From Faecalibacillus intestinalis (GTDB lineage Bacteria; Bacillota_I; Bacilli_A; Erysipelotrichales; Coprobacillaceae), in assembly GCF_003024685.1 (NCBI RefSeq), contig NZ_PYLQ01000003.1:124001-188000 (forward strand): a stretch of DNA of 64,000 nt, read 5' to 3'. This document shows positions 1-8,325 of this stretch, piece after piece. How positions within the stretch are numbered: the stretch's first letter is position 1; each line of letters begins with the position of its first letter. The notes beneath the pieces were generated by a model, which searched no databases, was not told the DNA's origin, and saw only the letters and a list, made by a program, of their open reading frames with translations. A program made the translations under genes and the position numbers.

Positions 1-2
1 GG

Positions 3-764
3 AATCAGGAAGACAGTGGTTATTTTCATAACAATAAAAAACTGGCAAATAGAAAATCTGTAAAGAACGCAGTTTTAGAGCTGCAGAACAGCTATCAGAA
101 ATATTTTGAAGAGAATAAGGAAAGAATCTGCGAGACCGATTATACGGACGAAACTTTTGAGACAGAAAAGATTACATTAGTGTCAAATCCTATTCACACA
201 GGTTCCAAAGAACCAGTAGTGTGGTATCAGTTAGGAGAATTGATGAAAAATGCACAAAATCGTGTGAAGATCCACACGCCATATATTATCTGTAATGATA
301 TGATGTATAATACATGGGAGGAGATTGCAGAGAACGTTTCAGATTTTTCTATCATGACAAATTCAGTTGCGAATAATGGGAATCCATTTGGGTCTGCCGA
401 TTATGCGAAAAACAAAAATAGAATCTTAAGTACAGGAATTAATATCTGAGAATATGAAGGCGGTTATTCATACCACGGAAAAAGTATTCTGATTGACGAT
501 GATCTGTCTGTAATCGGTTCCCTTAATATGGACATGAGAAGTGCATATCTGGATACGGAACTGATGCTTGTAATACGCAGTAAAGATATTAATAAACAGT
601 TGGAAGAGGGCATGATGGAATATGAAAAAGTATCCCGCCAGATATTAGAAGGCGGAACTTATAATGATCCATATCATGTAGAGCCGATCGAATTAACAAA
701 GAAACGTCAGAGAAAAATATTTTTGGTACAGCATCTGCTTGGATGGGCAAGGTGTCTGTTTTAA
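3..764 (+). pseudogene. Cardiolipin synthase / phospholipase D family protein, C-terminal part, broken by an in-frame TGA
   Basis: The frame is open from the left edge, so the 5' end lies outside the window. The visible part holds the second HKD catalytic motif (H-x-K-x4-D in YHGKSILIDDD, then GSLNMDMRSAYLDTE), typical of cardiolipin synthases, which join two phosphatidylglycerols or phosphatidyl groups at the membrane. A TGA at 447-449 interrupts the frame directly before EYEGGYSYHGK, and the same frame continues without any indel to TAA at 762-764. A Trp codon (TGG) there would restore the protein. As it stands the product lacks the second catalytic motif, so it is probably inactive unless the stop is read through or restart occurs at 528. 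The two-component system begins 17 bases downstream. Confidence 0.8.
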
Positions 765-781
765 TAAGGAGGAAGGAAAAC

Positions 782-1453
782 GTGTTTCAAATATTGATTG
801 TAGAAGATGATAAAGAATTAAGCCAGCTATTCCAAAAAGTGCTTGAGAAGAATGGATATCAAGTCAAAAGTGCATCGGATGGAGTACAGGCATTAGAAGT
901 ATTGGATAAGGAATATATTGATCTGATCATTTCTGATATTATGATGCCGGTTATGGATGGCTATGAACTGGTGTCAGAACTTCGTTCAGCAGGATATCAG
1001 ATACCAGTGCTTATGATCACTGCGAAAGGTTCCTTTGATGATATGCGTCAGGGATTTTTTTCGGGAAGTGATGATTATATGGTAAAACCGGTAAATGTGA
1101 ATGAAATGGTTTTAAGAGTCGGAGCACTGCTTCGCCGTGCACAGATATTGAGTGAACACAAAATTGTGATCGGTTCAACAGAGTTTGATTATGATGCAAT
1201 GACGGTTACAACTGATAAGGAAAGTCTTGTTTTACCTAAAAAACAATTCCTGCTTTTATATAAGCTTGCAGCTTCGCCAGGCAGAACATTTACAAAACAA
1301 CAGTTGATGGATGAAGTATGGGGATACGAGACGGAGGCAGACCCACATACAATAGAGGTACATATAGGAAGACTCAGAGAGCGTTTTAAAGATAACCCGG
1401 ATTTTGAAATCGTAACAATGCGTGGAATTGGATACAAGGTGGTGAAAAAATAA
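782..1453 (+). CDS. OmpR/PhoB-family response regulator
   Basis: A 223-residue transcriptional response regulator. The receiver domain (about 1-115) shows the acidic pair E8-D9, phospho-acceptor D52, T80 and K102. The C-terminal winged helix (about 130-222) has the usual ending with HTIEVHIGRLRERF and RGIGYK. A GTG start at 782 is chosen over the upstream ATG at 743 because AAGGAGGAAGG (766-776) lies just before it and the VFQILIVEDD start matches the family. Its stop overlaps the start of the histidine kinase gene, so the two are translationally coupled and surely partners. Neighbours suggest control of membrane-lipid or envelope genes, as inferred from context only. Confidence 0.93.
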   Translation: MFQILIVEDDKELSQLFQKVLEKNGYQVKSASDGVQALEVLDKEYIDLIISDIMMPVMDGYELVSELRSAGYQIPVLMITAKGSFDDMRQGFFSGSDDYMVKPVNVNEMVLRVGALLRRAQILSEHKIVIGSTEFDYDAMTVTTDKESLVLPKKQFLLLYKLAASPGRTFTKQQLMDEVWGYETEADPHTIEVHIGRLRERFKDNPDFEIVTMRGIGYKVVKK

Positions 1454-2496
1454 TGGAACAAAAGAAAAAAAAAGGATTGCGGATCCGATCCTGTCTGACT
1501 GGTGCAATCTGGCTGGCACTTGTATTTTCAACAGTCATATCTGCTTTATTATTTGTTTTTTTGAATCATTTTTTTAATCTGCCGGGCAGCATACCTGTGC
1601 TTGGCTGGCTTTTGATTTTCAATACATTGATTGCAGGGCTGATCACTTCCTTTATCAATGCAAAGTTACTGGAACCAATTGCCAGACTTAGTAAAGCAGT
1701 GAAGGAAGTTTCTCAGGGAGATTTTGAACAGCATTTGGAAACGAACAGCCGTATAGCAGAAGTTGGAGAATCTTATCAAAGTTTTAACGTTATGACAAAA
1801 GAACTTCGTGCAACAGAGGTGCTGCAGATGGATTTTGTATCTAATGTTTCTCATGAGTTTAAGACCCCGATTAATGCCATTGAAGGATATACAATGCTGC
1901 TTCAGGGAGAAGAACTGTCTCCGGATCAAGAGGAATATGTAGAAAAAATCTTATTTAACACCCAAAGACTTTCCGGATTGGTTGGTAATATTTTGCTGTT
2001 ATCCAAGTTAGAGAATCAGAATATACCAATGAAAAAAACAGAATATCGTCTGGATGAACAGATCCGTCAGGCATTTCTTTCATTGGAAACAAAATGGACA
2101 GAAAAAGAAATTGGTTTTCAGGTAGAATTGGAGGAAGTTAAATATACTGGGAATGAAGGACTTTTTATGCATATCTGGATAAATCTTTTGGATAATGCGA
2201 TTAAGTTCAGCCCTTCAAAGGGGACAATTACGATGTTTCTGAAACAAGAACAGGATTTTGTTAAGTTCATTCTGGAAGATGAAGGACCAGGAATAGAGGA
2301 TGATGTAAAATCCAGAATATTTGACAAGTTCTATCAGGTAGATGGATCTCATAAAGCAGAAGGAAATGGCCTAGGTCTTGCACTTGTAAAACGGATTGTA
2401 GATAGTGCCGGAGGAACAATCAAAGCAGAAAACCGTGAATATGGTGGATGCAGATTTGTTATAGAGCTGCCAAAGCAGAAAGATGAGATTATATAG
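1453..2496 (+). CDS. Membrane sensor histidine kinase
   Basis: A 347-residue kinase with two membrane segments (about 19-40 and 49-71) separated by a loop of only about eight residues, a HAMP linker (about 70-122), a HisKA domain with the phospho-acceptor His134 in NVSHEFKTPI, and a HATPase domain with N box (LLDNAIKFS), G1 (DEGPGIEDD) and G2 (GNGLGLALVKRIV). With almost no outside domain it probably senses the membrane itself or a partner protein, as known for intramembrane-sensing kinases of envelope stress. It starts one base inside the end of the response regulator. The downstream FUSC and PgsA genes follow closely and may be regulated by, or be the output of, the pair. Confidence 0.93.
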   Translation: MEQKKKKGLRIRSCLTGAIWLALVFSTVISALLFVFLNHFFNLPGSIPVLGWLLIFNTLIAGLITSFINAKLLEPIARLSKAVKEVSQGDFEQHLETNSRIAEVGESYQSFNVMTKELRATEVLQMDFVSNVSHEFKTPINAIEGYTMLLQGEELSPDQEEYVEKILFNTQRLSGLVGNILLLSKLENQNIPMKKTEYRLDEQIRQAFLSLETKWTEKEIGFQVELEEVKYTGNEGLFMHIWINLLDNAIKFSPSKGTITMFLKQEQDFVKFILEDEGPGIEDDVKSRIFDKFYQVDGSHKAEGNGLGLALVKRIVDSAGGTIKAENREYGGCRFVIELPKQKDEII

Positions 2497-2528
2497 TTTT
2501 AAGATAAATTAGAAGATGGGAGATTTAT

Positions 2529-3575
2529 ATGACATTTTATCAGGAGTTGCAGTTAAATCAGGCGGGTTCTAAAAACCTGTTGAAAAAGAGTGAAACACTA
2601 AAAGAAAAATTATATCATATGTGGGTATATCTGGTGAAGATAGCTGTTACAATGGCATTTTGTTTTTTCTTTGTTAGTATTTTCAGCATCCTATTTGGAA
2701 ATGAGAACAGCATTGTAGGTGTAGTAGTCTTATTATATCTCATGGTGTTTAGAAATGCGGATCTGGGGATCCACACCGGACAATCTACGATGCTTTTGGC
2801 TTTGTTCTTTGTAATTATGACTGTATGTCCGCATTTAGCAAATCAGTTTTCACCGGTATTGGGAATGCTGTTAAATATTGCGGCACTGGCTGTGTTGATT
2901 CTGTTCGGATGCCATAATCCATTCATGTTTAATCAATCTACATTGGTTCTTGGGTATCTGCTGCTATATGGTTATGATGTTACGGGAAAAAGCTATCAGA
3001 TGCGATTAACCGGAATGGCTTTAGGTGCAGCACTTACCTGCTTTGTATTTTATCGAAATCATAAAAACAGAACTTATAAAAGAAATCTGAAAGATCTGAT
3101 ACAAGAATTTGATATCACTTCTTCCAGAACAAAATGGCAGATATGTCAGATTTTATGCGTACCGATTGTCCTTTGCATTGCAGAACTTTGTAATATGCCA
3201 CGTGCAATGTGGGCTGGTATTGCGGCCATGTCCGTAATTTTGCCGTTTATGGAAGATATGCACTACAGAGTCCGTAAAAGGATTGTCGGAAATATTTCAG
3301 GTGTTATATGTTTTACAGTATTATATTTTCTGCTTCCTTCGTCAATCTATGCATATATAGGAATCCTTGGCGGAATTGGTGTAGGACTTTCTGCAAAATA
3401 TGGCTGGCAGGCAGTATTTAACACATTTGGTGCTTTGGCCATTGCTACAGAGAGTTATGGACTACAAGGAGCGGTTAGTCTTAGAGTGATTCAAAATGTT
3501 TTTGGTGTTGTGTTTGCTTTAGCATTTTGTGTTATATTTTATTGGTTTATGTCTAAAAAAAGGAAAGTGAGGTGA
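2529..3575 (+). CDS. FUSC-family multi-pass membrane protein
   Basis: A 348-residue membrane protein with two blocks of hydrophobic helices (about 37-145 and 190-340) separated by a basic stretch, an arrangement seen in FUSC/aromatic-acid-exporter-like proteins. The segment around RNADLGIHTGQS and the repeated helical hairpins support this family. The substrate is unknown; relatives export aromatic acids or other small amphiphiles. It lies 32 bases after the kinase gene and 6 bases before the phosphatidyltransferase gene, so it is probably cotranscribed with both. Its base composition matches the acquired segment rather than the rest of the window. Confidence 0.75.
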   Translation: MTFYQELQLNQAGSKNLLKKSETLKEKLYHMWVYLVKIAVTMAFCFFFVSIFSILFGNENSIVGVVVLLYLMVFRNADLGIHTGQSTMLLALFFVIMTVCPHLANQFSPVLGMLLNIAALAVLILFGCHNPFMFNQSTLVLGYLLLYGYDVTGKSYQMRLTGMALGAALTCFVFYRNHKNRTYKRNLKDLIQEFDITSSRTKWQICQILCVPIVLCIAELCNMPRAMWAGIAAMSVILPFMEDMHYRVRKRIVGNISGVICFTVLYFLLPSSIYAYIGILGGIGVGLSAKYGWQAVFNTFGALAIATESYGLQGAVSLRVIQNVFGVVFALAFCVIFYWFMSKKRKVR

Positions 3576-3581
3576 CCGTAC

Positions 3582-4154
3582 ATGCAGAGTGAAGTGAATC
3601 AGGAAGAAAATTTGAATAGAATTATTACGGTTCCTAATCTTCTTTCTTTTTTTCGGCTTTGTCTGATTCCGGTAATTATATGGAGTTATTGTGTAAAGAA
3701 AAATCCTCTGTTAGCTGGTGAAATCTTATTGCTGTCTGGTCTTACGGATCTTGCTGATGGATATATCGCAAGAAGATTCCATAGGATTAGTAATTTAGGA
3801 AAAATACTTGATCCGGTGGCTGATAAGCTGACACAGGCAGCGATGTTAATCTGTCTGTTTACTCGTTTTCCGCATGTGCTTCTTTTAATCGTAATAATGG
3901 CAGGTAAGGAGCTGTATATGGTAGTCAGTGGATGTCTTGTGATACGAAAGACAGGAAAAGTACATGGTGCAGACTGGCATGGAAAGATAGTAACCTTTTT
4001 ATTATATGGAACTGCAGCGGTGCATATTATATGGTTCCACATTACACCGATGGTATCAGATCTGTTGATTGGTTTGTGCGCTATAATGATGGTCATATCG
4101 GTCGCTCTGTATATTATCCAGAATACCAGGACTCTTAAGGGAGAGACTGTATAA
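3582..4154 (+). CDS. CDP-alcohol phosphatidyltransferase, PgsA-like
   Basis: A 190-residue integral membrane enzyme. It carries the CDP-alcohol phosphatidyltransferase signature DG-x2-AR-x8-G-x3-D-x3-D as DGYIARRFHRISNLGKILDPVAD (split here only for naming: DGYIAR then GKILDPVAD), followed by several hydrophobic helices. The N-terminal TVPNLLSFFRLCLIPVI is typical of phosphatidylglycerophosphate synthase, which makes the precursor of phosphatidylglycerol and cardiolipin. With the cardiolipin-synthase pseudogene on the other side of the two-component genes, it forms a small phospholipid-remodelling cluster. It is probably a second copy beside a housekeeping pgsA elsewhere, as inferred from the acquired context. 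Confidence 0.85.
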   Translation: MQSEVNQEENLNRIITVPNLLSFFRLCLIPVIIWSYCVKKNPLLAGEILLLSGLTDLADGYIARRFHRISNLGKILDPVADKLTQAAMLICLFTRFPHVLLLIVIMAGKELYMVVSGCLVIRKTGKVHGADWHGKIVTFLLYGTAAVHIIWFHITPMVSDLLIGLCAIMMVISVALYIIQNTRTLKGETV

Positions 4155-4284
4155 GCAATTTTATATTGCAATGACTAGAAAAATATTTAGGAGAAGATAG
4201 ATATAAACAGTAAGTCAAACACACAAACTATGGAGTATTTAGTCGGTTTAATAAAATTTTAGATAGAAAATAAATCATTATAAA

Positions 4285-4323
4285 AAGATCCTGTTCATAC
4301 TATGATATATAGAATAGGATCTT
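4285..4323. terminator. Bidirectional terminator between convergent genes
   Basis: AAGATCCT (4285-4292) pairs with AGGATCTT (4316-4323), with additional TTC/GAA pairing inside, between the + strand pgsA-like gene and the - strand ImmA-like gene. The position between convergent stops supports termination in both directions. Confidence 0.6.
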
Positions 4324-4331
4324 CATTTACT

Positions 4332-4796
4332 TTATTTCGCCAGGAAATTGCTCTGAATCTCCATCGGCATATGATAAGCCTGGCCTCGTTTTGTCAGGCT
4401 GTATAATTTAAAGCTCATTAGTTCCGGAGTCGCATTCAATGAACTGCAGAGTCCGAAATAATCCAGGTCCTCGTTCTGAACCATATCTTCGATTTCCTCA
4501 TCTTCAATCAGCAGATCGGCAGCAAACAGATTGGCCTGGTATTCTGTATTATCCGTCATATTGTAGAGTGTATCATCTTGCATCGGAGCCATTTTCAGCT
4601 GGGAACGATGCAGGATGATGCGCCCTAATTCATGGGCGGCAACGATCATCTTCTCTTCTTCTGAAGGGAAACTGCTGATCATGACATAGACCGTCTTACA
4701 GCTCATAAAACAGTATCCTTTCAGTGTCTTATCTGTAAGACGTAATCCTATAAAATGTCTGTGATTTAGTTCTTTATCTTTGTTTTCTGTTCTCAT
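4332..4796 (-). CDS. ImmA/IrrE-like protein with degenerate zinc site
   Basis: A 154-residue protein resembling ImmA/IrrE metallopeptidases, which cleave partner repressors of mobile elements or stress genes. The core AAHELGRIILH aligns with the HExxH motif, but the second zinc His is Arg59 (codon at 4620-4622, CGC, one base away from CAC). The third-ligand region EYQANLFAADLLI is retained. It may therefore be inactive as a peptidase. The start at 4796 has AAAGGAGG directly upstream. Such genes usually travel on integrative elements beside a helix-turn-helix repressor, but none is visible here. It diverges from the structured RNA at 4815-5080. Confidence 0.75.
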   Translation of the reverse strand: MRTENKDKELNHRHFIGLRLTDKTLKGYCFMSCKTVYVMISSFPSEEEKMIVAAHELGRIILHRSQLKMAPMQDDTLYNMTDNTEYQANLFAADLLIEDEEIEDMVQNEDLDYFGLCSSLNATPELMSFKLYSLTKRGQAYHMPMEIQSNFLAK

Positions 4797-4814
4797 ATTC
4801 CTCCTTTCGCTGTG

Positions 4815-5080
4815 ACTATTCCTCCCACCGGGAGTCCACGTATTTTAGTATCGGCTGTCCCTTCCGATATTAGAAATAGTGCTGTGAACACCTTTAGGTG
4901 GAACCAACAGACAAGTGAAACGTCTGTTATGAAGAGAGTATGGGGAGATCCCCATCAAGATAAAACCCATAGGTTGACGGGAGGCTAAATGGCAATACCG
5001 TTAAACATGGGTGGATCTTGCTCTGTATGTGTACCCCTCTATATAACGAAACGCTCAGAGGCTGTTTTACAGTGGGGGAA
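4815..5080 (+). ncRNA. Candidate structured non-coding RNA
   Basis: No reading frame covers this ~270-base gap, but it is dense in helices: TATCGG/CCGATA (4849-4869), CACC-TTTA-GGTG (4889-4900), AACAGAC/GTCTGTT (4906-4928), ATGGGG-AGAT-CCCCAT (4940-4955), then CAAGAT/ATCTTG (4956-4961 with 5015-5020) enclosing CCCAT/ATGGG (4966-4970 with 5007-5011) enclosing AATGG/CCGTT (4988-5002). At the 3' end CTGTA/TACAG (5023-5027 with 5068-5072) and CCCC/GGGG (5034-5037 with 5074-5077) would form a pseudoknot. The U-G pair in AATGG/CCGTT would be a mismatch on the opposite strand, so the + strand is favoured. The family is not assigned; large clostridial RNAs such as raiA are a guess to test. Boundaries are approximate. 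Confidence 0.65.
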
Positions 5081-5178
5081 AAGAAAAAATATCAAAAAAA
5101 TGATGATTAATGGTGAGCTTGTGATAGAATAGAAAAAAGAGAAAAGCATAAAGGATGTAGTTGTGGAGAATTTTTGTT

Positions 5179-6528
5179 ATGATTAGAAAGTTGCCGAACG
5201 GAGATATCGATAGAGTCGCTGACATATGGTTAAAGACAAATCTGAAAGCACATTATTTTATTTCCAATCAATACTGGAAAAGTAATTATGAATTAGTGAA
5301 AGAAATGATGTTACAATCCGAAGTCTATGTGTTTGAAGTGGATAAAATGATACAAGGAGTTGTAGGACTAAATGATGAATATATCGAAGGTATTTTTATC
5401 TCTGATGAAATGCAGTCATGTGGCATAGGGAAGCTTTTATTGGATTATATTAAGGATAAAAAAGAAAGATTACAATTAAATGTATACCAGAAGAATGCCA
5501 GAGCAATTTCTTTTTACCAAAGAGAAGGGTTCATTATTGAAGGTGAAGGTTTGGATGAAGCCACTGGTGAAAAAGAATACACCATGCTATGGAAACAAAA
5601 TAGAAATCGGAATTTTTATAAAGAGCTGATCCAAAAAGCAGGCGCTGAAACGGAACTTGTCTATATGAAAGCCAGTAAGGAGCTTTTGAAAAAAAGACTA
5701 TATAAAAGAAATCAGGTCTTAAATGCCAATTCGCCGTTTGTGATAACAGATGAAATATTGGAACATCATTATCACGCATTTCAGGAGCCATGGGGCGAAG
5801 GAGAAAAAGTAATTTTGCAGAAAGGGGATATTATGCAGTATTCAAAGGAAGAAAGTAAAGCAATCTGGAATCAAAACGCTGAATTTTGGGATTGTGCAAT
5901 GGGGGATGAATCAAATGATTTTCACAGAGAAGTTGTCCGCCCCAAAGTAACAGAGCTTCTAAATCCTGATTCAACAGACTATATTTTAGATATTGCCTGT
6001 GGAAATGGAAATTATTCTGCATATCTTGCAGAAAAAGCTGTCTCTGTTTTGGCTTTTGATTATAGTGAGAAAATGGTGGAACTGGCAAAAAAGCGCCAAA
6101 AACGGTATGCTGATCACATTGAGTTTTGTGTAGCAGACGCCACGAATGAAACAAGTCTGATGGCATTAAAAAGAAATAAGCCGTTTACAAAAGCAGTCTC
6201 CAATATGGCGATCATGGATATTACCAATATTAAGCCGCTTTTTACCTCTGTTTATAAATTGCTTGAGGATAACGGAGTATTTGTATTTGCGACACAGCAC
6301 CCCTGTTTTGTAACGCTTACAGAAAAATATATGACGCCGCACAGCTATTACGATATTGCGATTGAAGGACAGCCGCAAAAACAATGTTATTATCATCGTT
6401 CTTTACAGGATATTTTTAATCTGTGTTTTGATACCGGATTTGTCATAGACGGATTTTACGAAGAATGCTATTTTAATAAAGAAATCCCGGATATTATCAT
6501 TGTCAGAGCCATAAAAATTGAGAGGTAG
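5179..6528 (+). CDS. Chimeric ORF: GNAT acetyltransferase, kinase remnant, SAM methyltransferase
   Basis: One open frame of 449 codons joins three unrelated parts. Residues 1-140 are a GNAT N-acetyltransferase with the acetyl-CoA loop region around QSCGIGKLLLDY and the end NVYQKNARAISFYQREGF. Residues 141-218 match the C-terminal part of a small AAA/P-loop nucleotide kinase (LVYMKASKELLKKRLYKRNQ, then FVITDEILEHHYHAFQEPWGEGE) whose P-loop half is missing. Residues 219-449 are a class I SAM-dependent methyltransferase with motif I ILDIACGNGNYSAY. The ATG at 5833 has AAAGGGG (5821-5827) before it, so the methyltransferase can be made alone (231 residues). The frames probably joined by deletion inside a row of resistance-type genes. 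A truncated copy of the GNAT half recurs at 8038-8277. Confidence 0.8.
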   Translation: MIRKLPNGDIDRVADIWLKTNLKAHYFISNQYWKSNYELVKEMMLQSEVYVFEVDKMIQGVVGLNDEYIEGIFISDEMQSCGIGKLLLDYIKDKKERLQLNVYQKNARAISFYQREGFIIEGEGLDEATGEKEYTMLWKQNRNRNFYKELIQKAGAETELVYMKASKELLKKRLYKRNQVLNANSPFVITDEILEHHYHAFQEPWGEGEKVILQKGDIMQYSKEESKAIWNQNAEFWDCAMGDESNDFHREVVRPKVTELLNPDSTDYILDIACGNGNYSAYLAEKAVSVLAFDYSEKMVELAKKRQKRYADHIEFCVADATNETSLMALKRNKPFTKAVSNMAIMDITNIKPLFTSVYKLLEDNGVFVFATQHPCFVTLTEKYMTPHSYYDIAIEGQPQKQCYYHRSLQDIFNLCFDTGFVIDGFYEECYFNKEIPDIIIVRAIKIER

Positions 6529-6587
6529 ATAGTAGATTTGCCATTTCCTGTAATTGTAAAAAGCTTAAAACTATGTAGGTATCTATT

Positions 6588-7097
6588 TTGATTATAAGAC
6601 AAGAAAGACCAGAAGATTATGATACGGTATATCATGTTGTAAAAGAAGCATTTGAAAATGCTGAATATACAGATGGAAATGAACAGAACTTAGTTGCTGC
6701 GTTAAGAAAAAGCAAATCGTTTATTCCGGAACTTTCTCTTGTTGCTGTCGAGGGCGAAAAAATTGTAGGACATATTCTTTTTACAAAAGCAGTTGTTCAA
6801 GGGGTTGAGGTTCTTGCGCTTGCCCCTCTTTCTGTATTACCCGATTATCAGAACAGGGGAATCGGATTATCTTTGATGAAAGAAGGACACAGTATAGCAC
6901 ATAAATTGGGATATGAATATTCAGTTGTTTTGGGACATTCCAAATACTATCCAAAGGCAGGATATATTCCGGCAAGTGTGTGTGGAATAAAAGCGCCATT
7001 TGAAGTTGACGATGAAAGTTTTATGGCACTTAATCTTAACGGAAGTCAAAACAAATTAAATGGAGTTATTGAGTACGACAAGGCTTTTGGGATATGA
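6588..7097 (+). CDS. GNAT-family N-acetyltransferase, YhbS-like
   Basis: A 169-residue acetyltransferase of the YhbS type. The N-terminal IIRQERPEDYDTVYHVVKEAF and the acetyl-CoA-binding loop QNRGIG (88-93, followed by LSLMKEG) are clear, as is the YYPKAGY segment near 125. The substrate is unknown; the family acetylates small amines or protein N-termini. The only suitable start is TTG at 6588, with a weak ribosome site (TAGGT). It lies in the acquired segment between the chimeric ORF and a methyltransferase fragment, among genes typical of mobile antibiotic-resistance-like rows, but resistance cannot be shown from sequence. Confidence 0.85.
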   Translation: MIIRQERPEDYDTVYHVVKEAFENAEYTDGNEQNLVAALRKSKSFIPELSLVAVEGEKIVGHILFTKAVVQGVEVLALAPLSVLPDYQNRGIGLSLMKEGHSIAHKLGYEYSVVLGHSKYYPKAGYIPASVCGIKAPFEVDDESFMALNLNGSQNKLNGVIEYDKAFGI

Positions 7098-7128
7098 TGT
7101 AAAAAATTAGAAGTTGGGAAGGTAAAAC

Positions 7129-7440
7129 ATAGATCCTGTTTTTACTGCCTATGGAACACAAGACTGGCATTATAACGAAAAAGGAGAAATACTGCATTTT
7201 CCGGTGGATAATTATTATTATGAGGGCAAACGGACAGCTGTGTTTTTGGAAGAAAAGGTTACAAAATATCATAGAACACTGACCACATATCTAAATACAC
7301 TGCTTTCAAATGGTTTTATAATAAATCATATTGTGGAGCCACAGCCGCCGGAATACATGATGGATATTCCGGGGATGCAGGATGAAATGCGCCGTCCCAT
7401 GATGCTGATTGTATCGGCGAACAAAAAAGTGGATAGATAG
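7129..7440 (+). pseudogene. C-terminal fragment of a class I SAM methyltransferase
   Basis: Translation from 7129 gives IDPVFTAYGTQDWHYNEKGE, then FPVDNYYYEGKR, EEVTKYHRTLTTYL-like text (here EEKVTKYHRTLTTY) and VEPQPPEYMMD before the stop at 7440. This matches the last ~100 residues of small clostridial SAM-dependent methyltransferases. The SAM-binding N-terminal half is absent: the upstream ~30 bases after the acetyltransferase stop carry no homologous sequence. No ATG in a suitable place precedes it, so it is a remnant rather than a gene, although a short product from GTG 7204 is formally possible. Confidence 0.75.
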
Positions 7441-7477
7441 AACTAAAACACCTATAAGGTATAAATGGAGGTAATTT

Positions 7478-7972
7478 ATGTTTAAAGAAAAAATTATTAT
7501 AGAGATGAAAGAAGTATTCAAAGAAATTCCTTTTGGCATAGAGCATACTCTCAAAGTTTTGAAAAATGCAGAAGATATAATGAAAGGAGAAAATATCGGA
7601 GAGGAAGAAAAAGAATTCATCAGTATTATTGCTATACTACATGATATTGGTGCGGTTGAAGCACAAAAAAAATACGGTTCTATTGATGGTGTCTATCAAG
7701 AAAAGGAAGGACCAGAAGTAGCGAAAGAAATATTAAAAAAGGTAGGCTATAACAAAAATATTGATAGAATATGCTTTATAATAGGCAACCATCATACTCC
7801 ATCTAAAATTGATGGACTTGATTTTCAAATACAATGGGAAGCTGATTTGCTTGAAAATTTAACGGTTATGGATAAAGAAAAAGAACAGGAAAAGATAAAA
7901 AAGTGTATAGATGAAAACTTTAAAACAAACACAGGAAAAAGGATAGCTTATAATCGCTTTATTTTAGATTAG
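7478..7972 (+). CDS. HD-domain phosphohydrolase
   Basis: A 164-residue protein of the HD superfamily of metal-dependent phosphohydrolases. The metal ligands are visible as His23 (FGIEHTL), His55-Asp56 (AILHDIG), the pair His105-His106 (GNHHTPSK) and an Asp in EADLLENL. It fits the small stand-alone HD proteins that act on nucleotides or phosphorylated metabolites; the substrate is unknown. GGAGG stands eight bases before the ATG. It sits between two degenerate transferase fragments in the acquired segment and itself appears intact. Its A+T content is somewhat higher than the genes around it. Confidence 0.85.
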   Translation: MFKEKIIIEMKEVFKEIPFGIEHTLKVLKNAEDIMKGENIGEEEKEFISIIAILHDIGAVEAQKKYGSIDGVYQEKEGPEVAKEILKKVGYNKNIDRICFIIGNHHTPSKIDGLDFQIQWEADLLENLTVMDKEKEQEKIKKCIDENFKTNTGKRIAYNRFILD

Positions 7973-8037
7973 TAGTAGATTATTACAGTTATGTATTTTA
8001 TATCGCAAAGAAAAAATAGTAGTTAAGTTTAACCCTA

Positions 8038-8277
8038 GGGTTAAATGATGAATATGTTGAGGGCATTTTTGTTTCTGGTGAAATGCAATCGCAGGGTCTA
8101 GGTAAAATTCTGCTGAATTATGCAAAGGATAAAAGGAATAAGTTGTACTTGAACGTATACCAAAAGAACGCACGTGCAATATCTTTTTATAAGAGAGAAG
8201 AATTTGAGATTCAGCATAGTGGCTTAGATGAGGCTACCGGAGAAAAAGATTATGTAATGACATGGCAACACAAATAG
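8038..8277 (+). pseudogene. Truncated second copy of the GNAT acetyltransferase
   Basis: The translation from 8038 (GLNDEYVEGIFVSGEMQSQG, then LNVYQKNARAISFYKREEF and LDEATGEKDYVMTW) is a close match to residues 63-138 of the acetyltransferase half of the chimeric ORF at 5179. The first ~60 residues are missing and a TAG at 8020-8022 closes the frame upstream. It is the decayed partner of a duplicated gene. The two homologous blocks bracket about 2.5 kb of transferase genes and fragments, which points to recombination between related cassettes. Confidence 0.85.
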
Positions 8278-8325
8278 AAATTCCAGTTTTTGAAACTGAG
8301 GAATTTGAATTTGGAGGATTGAATT

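Noticed and set aside
447-449. TGA read as tryptophan (alternative genetic code)
   Set aside because: Many intact genes in the window end with TGA at the family-expected C-terminus (for example 3575, 19833, 22785), and other pseudogenes have TAA and TAG in frame, so TGA is a normal stop.
1017-1531. Minus-strand frames inside the two-component genes
   Set aside because: They overlap well-conserved genes on the + strand, lack ribosome sites and give no recognisable proteins.
4815-5080. Group II intron remnant
   Set aside because: No domain V-like sequence or intron-encoded reverse transcriptase is near, so I kept a general structured-RNA call.
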